A stretch of 64,000 nucleotides of DNA from Lindgomyces ingoldianus. Its lineage: Eukaryota > Ascomycota > Dothideomycetes > Pleosporales > Lindgomycetaceae. Position numbers and translations under genes: made by a program. Location: the NCBI RefSeq assembly GCF_010093535.1, contig NW_022985169.1, positions 1,434,144-1,498,143 on the forward strand. The letters are read 5' to 3'. This document shows positions 34,937 through 46,505 of this stretch, piece after piece. The notes below the pieces were generated by a model. The model searched no databases, was not told where the DNA came from, and saw only the letters and a program-made list of their open reading frames with translations. How positions within the stretch are numbered: position 1 is the first letter of the stretch; the number at the start of each line of letters is the position of its first letter.

Positions 34937-37900
34937 ATTAAGAGTCTTAGTGCCTCTATTAATACAAAATGGCCACCTAGCCTCCTTAAGACGCGACAGT
35001 CGTCCTTTGAGACCACACTGACTACAGAGCCTGGATGATGCAGCTGCAATTAAGATGTGTAGCGCACAGCATCTAGCCGCAAGTAGATTCTAAGTTAACT
35101 ATCTAAATAATCTCTAAACTAAGAGCTCTAGAGATGCTACTAATAGCTAAGTTTTTACTAGCCTCTAACATTAAAACACCTACGCACATAAATAAGCTAT
35201 TAATAAGCAGTATTAAAGCCTTTAAAGAAGCTATTAAATACTATAAGATTAAAGCTAACAAGTATAAAAGTAATAGACATAATTATAAAAAAAAGTAATT
35301 AAGCTTCTAATAAATTATTATCTTTATCTAGTTAATAGTTAGCCTGCATCTACAGCGTACATGCTGTTCTCTAGATTAACTACTTAGACAGTAGATTACA
35401 AACTTTAAAGCTATAGTAGGCGTTAATAACTAATTTAAACAAGAACATGTGCGTAACTAATATAATGCATTCCTAAAGCTGCTAAGAAACATAAGCATAT
35501 AGAACCTATAGCTAGTAGAGTATAATTACGCTGCTATAGAAGTAGAGACATAAAATGTTCTAAAAACAACGCAGTTTAATGCTGTTATAAAAGACTTTTT
35601 AACTACTATAAATAAAGTTGCCTTTTATTAGTCTACAACTTTTTAAGAAAGTAAATAGTTTACACTAGACATAAATTAAAAAGAAATAATAAAGCGCTTT
35701 TAAAAACATATAATGTTAAATTATCTAATATATATAAGAAAGTATAAAGCTGCCTTTATAATAAATAACTTATTATACTTTACTAAAAGTAGAAAGACTA
35801 CCTAGAGCATAAATAAAGACACCTATAGTGTAAAAGTTATAATGTTAAGAAAATAAAGTAGACCTTAATATTAATATTATTAAAAAGATAATAAAAAGTT
35901 ATTTTTAAGCTAAAAACCTACTAAAACAAGAGGCACTAAATGTCCTACATGCAGACACATCTATGCACTAAAGGACTGCTTCTATGTCTATCTAGACAGA
36001 GCACTAGACTAGTAGATGCTAAATAAGAGAGTTAAAAAGCTTATAGCATTAAAGCGTAAGCATAACTTAAAAATTTAAGGCCTACTAAAAGAGCAGTGTA
36101 GACATAATTTAAAGATACTAATTCTAAAAAGTTTACATACACTTATACTAAAGATACAAGAAAACTAACTTAAAAGCTAGAAAGTATTAAAAGTTAAGGC
36201 AGCTGCATTACTAGCTATAGTTAATTTAAACTAAAATAAATATTTACTAAAAAAATTATTTATCCTTAACTTAGGCTTAACATGCTACATTATAAATAAT
36301 TCTAATTAGATCTACAACTATTGTTTACTAACACTAAAAAACTTTATCTAGTCTAAAAACTCTTATATATAGATTTAAAGCTATAGATTAATTACACTAA
36401 GCCTAAAAAGTAAGCATAGAACACACAGTTAAGCATACAGTCTTGTACTATATAACGCTGCACTGTGCTTAGACCTGCTGTGCAACTTAGTCTTGTTCTG
36501 CCTACTGCAACAGAAAGGAATCTAGTAGGACACATAAGCAGAGCTAACTGCTTTAAAAGCCCTAGATAGGATAATAATTAGAGATCTTATAAAAATCTAT
36601 AGCTAATAAGTGTTAGAGTACTATCTACTATAAAAGGGCTTATATTATACACACATAATTAACATAAAAACTAAATGTAGTCTATAAAAGGTATCTACAA
36701 AGCTATAGCATAAGCGTCTTAGACACCTTAGACTAGCTACACTTTAACACCTTATATAGTAAGCTAAGGGGGTGTAAATTAAAGAAATTACAACAGTCTA
36801 ATGTAACTTATGTAGCAGAGCTAAGATATAATAATAAATTAGCTGTGCACTATAAATTAGCAACAGCAGACCTAGTAAAAGACTGTTAATTAATTTCTAT
36901 GCATATAAAGCATAAAGCATTATAAAAAAGTAGAGTTAAATGCTAATTACTAATAAGTATTTTAGCCTCTAGTAGAACCTTTACTTTAAAAATAATAAGC
37001 TTGCTAAATTAATTATTAAAGCTTTTATAATCTTTATCCTCTTTTTAAAGAACTATTATAACATTACTATAAAAGTTATTAAAGCTAATAATAAGATTAT
37101 AATAGTAAAACTAGAGGTAAAACGCTAGCTAGCATTACATAAAATAACTATTAAGCCTTTAGCACTAGATACATAAGCCTAGAACAGAGAAGCTAAACGC
37201 TTAAAGGGTGTAAACAAGAAGAAGTTATAAGCTATACAACTAAATGCTAACCTACTATAGAATGTATAGCTATACATTACTAGAGCTAGCGTATACCTAT
37301 ATAATTAGACGCTAAACTATGCTAATAACTAGAAGACACTATATAAGATCTTCTTTACATAAGCAGCTCTAAATAATAAAGTTATTATGTTAATTTAAAA
37401 GCTAAGCTTTACACATCTAAAAGCCTATAGCTATAAAGCATTTATAATAACTAATAACACATATTAGAATAAATTTAAGCTACAGAGGCTAGACCTAAAG
37501 GCATAGATTAGATATCTAGTTAAGTACTAATTATTAAACATCTACTATGTATAGATACTACTACTAGTAAAAGTAATTTATACATGTAATGTTATTTTTA
37601 ATAAACACTTAATCTTTAGCAGTAAGCCTAAAGACCTAATAGATAACCTTATACACAACACTATAAAGAAAATTACTATATATATTAGAATAATTAAGCT
37701 TCTAACACTTAGTTATTAGCTAGAGATAGAGTTATTTTATAAAGACAACACTATAGATAATACATTAAATTTTAATAAAGTAGACCTACTAGGCTACTAT
37801 TAAGAAAGAAAGATTAGAGATAACTATCTATTTTCTCTAAATACTCTGCTACCTGCAGCATTACTTATGTAGTTAATAGCTAGAGCAGCACTAAAGCTAA

Positions 37901-40900
37901 GCTAAATAAAGTTGTTAAAGACTGTACTATAAGCTACAGCCTTTATAGCTAGCATAAGATCTAGAAGTGTAGAAAAGCATAGCAGTAAGACGCTAAATAA
38001 AGTAGCATTAATAAGAATACTATCTAAAAGAAAAACACCTTATAGAAGCTAGCTGCTACCTCTGCTATTAACTTAAAAGCAACTAGAGGAGCACCCTCTA
38101 CATAAGATGTTTAAAGCAGCAGAAAGAACGCACTTAGACAGTTATTAGATAATAAAATCCTAGACAGAGGTCTAGATAAAGCTAATTAAGGCAGCTAGAC
38201 AGCAGATCCTAGATTATATGTAGGTGTACACTTACAAGCTAGACAAGCACTATAGATTATAAAGATATAAGACGCAACTAGTAGTCTGCAGTAATTAATA
38301 GAGAAACATTACTACATAAGACACCTATGCTGCCACCCTAGCAGGACGCTTATTTTAAATGCTAATAGTAATATCTGCACGCTTTAACCTAGAGCTTAAA
38401 CAATATAATGTAACTAACGCGTTTATACATGCAGCAATTAACTGCAATATCTACATGCAGATGCTAAGAGGCTATTAGAAACTAGGTACAATATTAAAGC
38501 TTTAAAAAGTACTATATAGCTTATAAATTTCTTCTCTACTCTAGTAACACTATTTTATAACAACTTTTAAAGGCCTTAGGTTTTTAGCTGTCTTACATAA
38601 ACTCTGCTGCATAACTAAAGCTAGAATATTTGTCTTCTTCTACGTAGACAACCTTATTGTTGCGTACAAGAAAGGCTCTAAAGCAGATGCACAGCGTGTA
38701 GTAGACTAGTTATAAGAGAAGTATACTCTAATAAGAGGCAAGAACCTATAATAGTTTCTAGGAGTTAAGATTATTAAAGATTAACAGCAATAAATAATTT
38801 AGCTGTCACAGGCCTTATATATTAATAAGATAGCTAGGCTAGCTAATAAAAAGAACCTGCAGCATGCTACACCTATAAGTAGAATTAAACTTATGCTGCA
38901 ATCTAGTTTTGTAACCTTATTAGAAGTAAATTAATATTAGCAGAAGATTAGATCTCTGCTCTTTACAGCAGTTACTACAAGACTAGATATTGCTTTTGCT
39001 ACATCACGCCTTGCACAGTTTCTCACAAATCCCGCATCTAACTATTAGGATGCAGCCGATTAAGTCATCCTGTACCTACATGCGACACAGACGTACGCAC
39101 TCTAATTAGAAGGAGAAGACTACCTTATAGTAGCAAGCAATACATTATTTATAGACAATACACTAAATAAAAAGAGCTCTTAGGGCTATGTTATTTAACT
39201 ATTTAGCAGATAGATTGCATAGCAAGTAAATAAATAAGATACAGTTATAACATTAACAACAGAAGCAGAATTACTTACACTGTTCTAAGTTGCTAAGGAA
39301 GCTATGTTTATAAGAATACTTCTTAATTAGCGGAGCTTGCTCTGCTTCTTTCTGTGGACTTTAGTTTTCTTTAGTTAGGGCTTAGCAGCTAAGAATTACT
39401 GCTTTTAGCCTTTTTAAGCTCACGTAAGCATAAAAACAGCAGATCCTTAGATAATTATTTCCTGCGCAAAAACTAAAACCTTGCTGCGCGTGTTGTCTAA
39501 TACCTGTCTAATACCTCCTGCTACAACCTATAACATAGTACCTCTGCTATTTAACGCTAATAAACCTCCCCTACTCTGCAATAATTATTATCACCCTATA
39601 GATCTACAGAGAGACAGGACGTTTCTCTAATAAAAAGTTTAATGTGCGCCCTACAATACACAAATTTAGGCAAGGAAGCGCCCTACCTAGGGCAGCCCTA
39701 TACCTCTACTGCTAGCTAAGAGGCGCGCTCTTACTAATATCACATATGTCACAAATAACAGACTACAACCCTATATCCTGCTGTTGTCTCCTCTAGTACC
39801 CCTATGTTGTTATTGTTCTACGCTATTAGACTAGGCAAATAACATGTTTAAAGAAAATAACAAGTAAAAGACTTTATGTTAAAAGTGTTACTAATTAAAA
39901 AGTAAAGTTAATATTTATACTATAAATAAAAAACTAGCACATGTATTGCCTTTTATAAACTTTAGCCTATTAAGCTCCCTTTTTTATAACATTTTTACAC
40001 AACAGACGCCTTAATAATCTCCTTAATATAAAATCTTTAGCCTATTAAGCAACCTCTCTAATATACTACTTGTGCTATTTACTTTAATTAGTTTAAGTAC
40101 ATAATGTACTTAGAAGCTACTGTTAACATAGAAAAGGTTTTAGTCTACACCCTCTTAGTTACAGAGAGCAGGTATAAATAAAAACAACCTTAGTAATAGT
40201 TTAGATAAGGACATTAACATAAATATCTTTTTAAACGCTAAGCGCTGTGTGTATAATTTTCTATCTGCGCCTGTACTTATAAATTTTAATAATGTTAAAT
40301 TCCTTAAAGACTAGGCTATACTAGAAGTTAATAAAGGCTATATTAACAACTTCTATAAGGGTCTACTTAATATTAAGTTAGATACATGCACTACCTATAA
40401 TTAAAAGTAGTTTAACATAGGATTAAATTAATAAAGTACTTGCAAGGAGTGCGCTACTAATTTACTTAAATATAAACATAAGAAGGAATTTATTCTACTT
40501 TAGAAAAATGTAAATAACTTTAATTCTAGCCTTTTACTAAACTTTTCTAAGTTAACTACTACTAAAGAGTAACTACTAGCATGTGTACATGTTAATATAA
40601 TAAACCTCTCTGCTAGAGTAAGTAGGCACTTTGTGCATTATAAATAACTACTAAGTCCTTTATTATAACTTTAATAAAATGTAAGTGCTAATGTATTAGT
40701 ATTAGATAAGGTATTAGACTTATTAATTTATAAGCACTTAGCTAGCTGCTATCTATAGCAAGCGCATTACTATCTAGGCTTAAGATGTGCAGCTTGTTAT
40801 TTGCATTACTTAGGATTTTAGCTAGTACTTTAACTTTGCTAATAAGTACTTGTGTAGACAGACCTACTAAGAGGTGTTCTCTTACATAGCATTTATAGGT

Positions 40901-41491
40901 ATATAGGTCTTTGTGTAGAATTTATAGGAATATAGTTTATAGGTTTTAGTCTGTAGACTACTTTTTATTGTCTGCTCTGCTTATAGTCTTCTTCTATAGG
41001 CTTCTTCTAATGCAGTCTTCTTCTCTAGAAAGAGTTTAATAAGTGACTTAAAACAAGCTCCGCTTATGCATTCATTTATAAACTGTTATAGTATGTTAAA
41101 CTATAGGTTAAGCTACCTAATTTAACTATTATAATCTAGTGCAACAACAAGCAGATAATCTAACTAGTAAACAAAGAGATATCTTAACTTTAAACTAAGC
41201 TCTAACATGTCAACATCTATAACCACTAGCTCTAACAGGAAGTCTCTTGACAAATGATTAAGGTTGTCTATGTCCCCTCTAGCAAGATGCTTGCAGACAG
41301 ACTTACTAAAGCGCTTCTAGTTAGCAAATAGCCAAGCTTTCTTCAGCAAATTTGGCTAGTTAACGTCAGGGAGAGGATAGTCAGTCAGGAAGCGGATATG
41401 GAAGAGATTAAAGCAAGAATGGAAGCCCTGGAAGCATACTAAGGTTGCGCAATCAGGAACCAGCTTAAAGCATGTCCAAGCTGAGGGGGTG

Positions 41492-41792
41492 TGTCAGATT
41501 TGCGCACCTACTGTTAAGACAGGAGGAACGCTTGACAAAAGCTGCTACATAGTACAAGCAATAAGCTTAAACAGTATGTTGCTGCAAATTGCAGCATTTT
41601 GCAGGCTAGTCGCGCATAGGGCAAGTGCGCGAGGGACTCAGATCAGCAAAACAAAAAGCTGAGCAACACAAGTAGAGCAGAAAAAGGATTAATAAATAAG
41701 GACAATTAATACAATTAATTAATCATCCCATACATCATATCCAAACCCATCATTCATCTCAGGAAGCCCAGAAACAGTGCTTCAATCTGACA
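41492..41792 (+). repeat. Copia E LTR (3')
   Basis: 301 bp, nearly free of RIP-type changes, ending TCAATCTGACA followed by CTAGC. It is the best reference for the E LTR in the window. Confidence 0.87.
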
Positions 41793-41797
41793 CTAGC

Positions 41798-42128
41798 ACA
41801 CCTGTGAGGTACGTTATTTGAAAGGTTTAGCTAGTTAAAGGGGCTTGGTGCCTGCTGGCATGCAAGATAGTATTTCTACCTTAGATACGACTACACAGTG
41901 GCCAAGCGTCGACGGAAGTATAAATTCATCTCTATTACGATTCCCGTTGCCATGCACCACATCAAATGTTCGCATCACCCTGCGGCGTTCATATGGTCTG
42001 TGCGCACAGAGCAACGACTTGTTTTGGTTCCTCGGTAAGATAAACAAGGACCCGCACCATCCATCGCGACTCACCAACGACCCTCTGCACCCCCCCTAAA
42101 CTCTCTACATCCATATAGCACCGCCGGC
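41798..42128. promoter_or_regulatory. Short 5' flank of NUF2
   Basis: The end of the Z element (41798-41814, then TA) lies only about 312 bp before the NUF2 ATG. The remaining sequence has normal GC, with a pyrimidine-rich run (CACCCCCCCTAAACTCTC) near 42088-42105 typical of fungal transcription starts. No TATA box is clear. Confidence 0.45.
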
Positions 42129-43731
42129 ATGTCTTTCAATCCGCGCATGAGCGCCGCGCCGCGTGCTGCCTCCTCAAACCCGCGCGGTCGCCAGCAGGAC
42201 GAGAGTGACGCCTTCATGACGCTAGTACGCACATGGCCCTATTCCCTCCAAACAACCCTTCTGACTGACCCATTCATAGCCCGACTCCGAAATAGCTGGC
42301 TGCATCACCGACATTGGCATCCACATGACCGTCGCAGATCTTCAGAAGCCGAATCCCCAGCAGATCCAGAAGATATTTGAATGGCTGGCCGAGATCCTGT
42401 TGAACACGTCGCGTGAATCTGTTGCGCCGGCGATGAAGGCTGCTTCGGAAGACATCTGTGGGCCGGATGCAGATCGTATTTTTACGAATGATACGAGGGA
42501 TCTTATGGGCTTCTTTGTGGTCATGAGGAGACTACTTCGGGAGGTAAGGATCTATCCTTTCCTTCTTTCCTTTCATCCTCGTTCATCCTGAAGATGTGTT
42601 AGACAATATTTGCTAACAGTGCTTAGTGCGGCATCCATGACTTCACCTTCCAAGATCTCTACAAGCCCACCCACCAGCGTCTTGTTAAAATATTCTCCTA
42701 CATGATTAACTTCATCCGCTTCCGCGAATCACAAACGTCCGCCATCGACGAGCACTTCAACAAAGCCGAACGCACGAAACTACGAATCGAACAACTCTAC
42801 CACGATAACCAGGCCAAGGAGATGCAGCTCGCCGGGCTCGAGCGCAATCGTCTCGCAACTCAGCGACTCATGCAGGAGAAAGAGAAGCGCAACAATGAGT
42901 TGAAGAACCGATTGCTGGAGCTGAAGAAGGGCCAAGAGGCTGTGGCAGAGAAGTTAGAGCGCGCGAGGGAAGAGCAAAATAGACTAAAGGCGCTATTGCA
43001 GCAGAAAGTGGAACAGAAGGAGATTGTGCAAAGAGATGTCACGAAGTTGAAGCCGTACACGCAACAGTCTCCTACCGCACTCGAAGAGTCTCTGCGTGAT
43101 TTGAACGACAGGCTTATGGGGGACAAGATGCAAATCGACTCTTTAGATCGCCGGGCCCGAGCCCTGCAGACTTCAACAGACTCCTTCACAGTTGTGGCGG
43201 CTGATGTCACAGCCTGCACCCGTCTCCTTACAGATGTCCAAGCCGATCTATCGAAAGAAGAGGAGGAATTGGCAAAAGCAATAAGACACAAAGATGCGCT
43301 TTCAGAACGCAGCAACAACGTCCGTGATGTCGAACGCCAGGAACGACTGCTCCAGAAACAGCTTGGCAATGTGAATGCCCGGACTGAAAAACTCCGCAAC
43401 AAAGCCGACGAAGAGGCAGATCGGGCAAAGAGGCGCATGGAAGAGCTGCGCGAGACTCATGCTAAGTTGGCAGAGGAGAGGGCTGAGAAAGGCCGAGAGA
43501 TGGAGAGACGGCGTGTTAGAATTGAGCAAACGGAAAAGAAGGTATGCTTAACCTGGATTCTTCGCTGGCATTTGAGTCTGTGCATGCATGGAAGGATGAA
43601 AAGCTAACGGGAAGCAGATGGCTGAGCTCAAGGATAATATCGAAAACGAAGTCCATGCTGCGCATGATGAGTATATCAAGATGGAGAGTCATATTAAGCT
43701 GTATATTACAGAGATGGAACAGAGTATTTAG
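42129..43731 (+). CDS. NUF2: Kinetochore protein Nuf2 (NDC80 complex subunit)
   Basis: Exons 42129-42224, 42280-42543, 42627-43541 and 43618-43731 sum to 1,389 nt, 462 residues plus TAG. Introns start GTACGC, GTAAGG and GTATGC, two with perfect CTAAC branch sites. The N-terminal calponin-homology head (about residues 30-150) carries the conserved text [55 protein letters not shown] and [10 protein letters not shown]. From about 160 to the end is an almost continuous coiled coil. Nuf2 pairs with Ndc80 and, with Spc24/Spc25, links kinetochores to spindle microtubules; it is essential in fungi studied. Length fits the family. The gene is intact though surrounded on both sides by RIP-mutated repeats. 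Confidence 0.95.
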
Positions 43732-44926
43732 ACTTGGGAATCGGGCTCGGGTTGGGATTTGTTTCCGAGATTGATACCCAGACTTTGGTGTAGCATGATT
43801 GTGAGTGTGGTAAATGGCGTTTTGGTTGCTTTTTTCAACGAATGCCTAGATGGCCAAGTGGCTTATGTCTTGGCACTAGGAGAGGTAGGCCCAGCTAGCA
43901 GCTGTGTTTTGAACGCTCTCCATCAATCACCTCCGTGTCTATGCCGTCACCGCTCTAGCTAGGTCTGAATATAAACGCAATAGCCACCTCACTTCCCTCA
44001 TGGGGCCGCTAGGGACTAGAGCCCATGATCCCATTGCTCCTAATACTTTTAGCCTAATCTATAATCCTACAGCTCTGAGGATGAGGATGAGGTCTTTGGG
44101 ACCCCACTGAACCGACTGGCGAGCAATAGAAAGTCTCCTGAATAGCGCACGGGTGTACAAGGAGCCATCAGTGGCGAGGTACTAACTACTAGTTCACAGT
44201 AGAGCTTCCAAACAGCCCTATATCGGTAGCCATTCACTCCTCCGCCCCCTAGGCGCCTCAAACATATTTGGAAGGTGAGTTTTCTACTCCTTCACTCACT
44301 GAGCGCGTCTCTAATCAGGCTCCTGCTCTGACTGAGCTTCAGCAACTAATAGGTCAGGTTCAATTAGGCTGGGACGCATCCGAAGCACATTCTGGATGGT
44401 TTGGGTGATTGGGGAAGAGGTCTACTGTGGGCACAGGACGGATTTGATGACATTAGGACCCCTAATATCCTGTTTGCACATTAATGGGATAGTCTGTTAG
44501 TAGTATTATGAGCCTGAGAGCTCTCTACGATGAGTTGCCTAATTAACTATGGGTTTGGCGTGCCACAATTCTATGTTAATCATATTGCTCCATGGACCCT
44601 TGGTCCATAATATATGATTTCTCTCATAATGCATGCCCCTTGCAAGGCTAAAACGAGGCTACAACTACAATGAAATTTGATAGCGAATAGATGACTTTTA
44701 GGAGATACCACTTCGCCGTGAAGCGCTAAGAACCAGTCTCGGTGAATTGCTCTAGATTTGGACTGGAAGATTTGATAGAGAACTTTATATAAGCTCACTC
44801 GCCACTGCCAACTAGACTCTAGTTTGCCTTACTCCTCCACCAAGCCTCATACATGAGAGCCTATCCACCTACCATTTCAAGCACTAGTTGCGGTCGCCCG
44901 TCTATTCCAAACTCTAAGACTATGTA
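43732..44926. other. Normal-GC 3' flank of NUF2, no further gene recognised
   Basis: Unique-looking sequence holding the NUF2 3' end. Small frames (for example 44580-44798 minus strand) lack domain content. GC falls toward 44926 where an X arm begins after a TA. Confidence 0.5.
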
Positions 44927-45145
44927 ACGTCCACCACAGGCAAGTTGCTCACACACGTAAGTTACTTACTTTTACTACTAATATATTTCTAATAACACTA
45001 CTTAGATATGTTTAAAGAATGTTAGATATAGCTTATATTTTAAGCTTTTAAATAAAATATAATACTTTTTAAGTAACATATTACAGCTATTTATAAAGTC
45101 TTTTAAAAAATAATAAATAACTAACATACTACATAACTTTTCTAA
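44927..45145. mobile_element. Single left arm of an X element
   Basis: Starts ACGTCCACCACAGGCAAG after TA and matches the first 215 bp or so of the X arm, then diverges. The inverse end is absent, so this is a truncated copy with strong RIP. Confidence 0.6.
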
Positions 45146-45403
45146 GTGTTAAATAGGCTCTTTTAGCTAGCTGCTTATAGTATAAGCACTTAAGTAGCAA
45201 GAGTAAGAGTAGTGTACAGTGTGCACAGCGTACAAAGTAGATAGTGTGGGGGCAACATGTTTCTAGTTCTATTGCTCTGTCTTTTCCTCTATACAAAAGA
45301 AAGGGGAATATCTAGATATTCACGCACAAAGGCTTACACACAAGCATTATGTAACATAACTATGTAATCCTTTTTATGCGCAATAACTAGTATTTAGACT
45401 ATA
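45146..45403. other. Short spacer between X copies
   Basis: AT-rich with some unmutated patches. No gene or known repeat recognised. Confidence 0.4.
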
Positions 45404-46503
45404 ACGTACTTCACAGGCGAGTTGCTCACACACCTAAGTTGCTTACTTTTGCCAAGACCCCACTAAACTACCTTTCCTACACTAATGCATTCCCTACAAC
45501 ACTACTTAGACGCGCTAAAAGAATGTTAGATACAGCTTATACTTTAAGCTTTTAAACAAGACATAAAACTCTTAAAGAAATGTGCTATAGCTATATATAA
45601 GGTCTTATAAAAGATAATAAATAACTATAGCGCTAGATAACCTTTACAAGCTAATTCTACAGCTAAATTATAAAGGCTAGGCAATAAAAAGAAGCAGGTG
45701 ATTATTAAGACTATACTTAAGCTATATGCGTAAGGAATTTCCCCTTAGATAGCATTTATAGCTAATATAGCTAATTCTTTGCGCGCTAAGCGTAATCTAG
45801 GCTATGTTTGCATAAACTAGCCTAGTATGTTTATAAAGCGTTATTTAGAGCTTAAAGTAACATTTAAGTGTAAGTATAACTATAAGAGAGCTTTTTATAA
45901 GAGTCCTAGGGTAATTTAAGGCAAGTTTAGCCTTGTAGAGAATATTAAAGCTAAGTATAGCATCTAGGATAATAACACGTATAACTTTAGTAAGATAAGG
46001 TTTATAATTAGCTAAATATCTCTTAACTATACTTGCGCTTAAAACTTTACTTTAAGCTTTAAATAACACTTTACAAACATACTAGGCTAGTTTATGCAAA
46101 TATAGCCTAGATTACGCTTAGCGCGCAAAGAATTAGCTATATTAGCTATAAATGCTATCTAAGGGGAAATTCCTTGCGCATATAGCTTAAGTATAGTCTT
46201 AATAATTACCTACTTCTTTTTATTGCTTAGCCTCTGTAATTTAGCTATAGAATTAGCTTATAAAAGTTGTCTAGCGCTATAGTTATTTATTATCTTTTAC
46301 AAGACCCTACACATAGCTACAGCACATTTCTTTAAGAGTTTTATGTCTTATTTAAAAGCTTAGAGCGCAAGCTGTATCTAACATTCTTTTAGCGCGTCTA
46401 AGTAGTGTTGTGGGGAATGCATTAGTGTAGAAAGGGTAGTTTAGTAGGGTTTTAGCAAAAGTAAGCAACTCAGGTGTGTGAGCAACTCGCCTGTGAAGTA
46501 CGT
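45404..46503. mobile_element. TIR element X, complete 1,100-bp near-palindrome
   Basis: From ACGTACTTCACAGGCGAG to its exact inverse, between TA dinucleotides (45402-45403, 46504-46505). The two arms are inverse copies for roughly 470 bp each, leaving a loop of about 150 bp. No open frame of use, so it is non-autonomous. Less RIP-mutated than other copies. Confidence 0.82.
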
Positions 46504-46505
46504 TA

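Larger units (their letters stand above)
34636..41792 (+). mobile_element. Complete Ty1/copia element E, RIP-damaged
   Basis: 7,157 bp with two 301-bp LTRs (TGTCAGATTTGCGC start) and a perfect 5-bp duplication CTAGC (34631-34635 and 41793-41797). A polypurine tract (AGCTGAGGGGG) precedes the right LTR. Degraded frames show copia order: gag with zinc-knuckle-like text, integrase, then RT with YVDNLIVAYKKGSKADAQR near 38640-38700 (YVDD box with one Asp to Asn) and RNase H with the conserved TLTTEAE region near 39250-39275. The segment 38930-39130 is little mutated. Many TAG/TAA codons make it non-functional. From about 39.3 to 41.2 kb lies extra AT-rich sequence without recognisable domains before the 3' end. 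Confidence 0.87.

Noticed and set aside
43851..43910. tRNA-like GGCCAAGTGGC
   Set aside because: No B box and no pairing acceptor arms within 100 bp.
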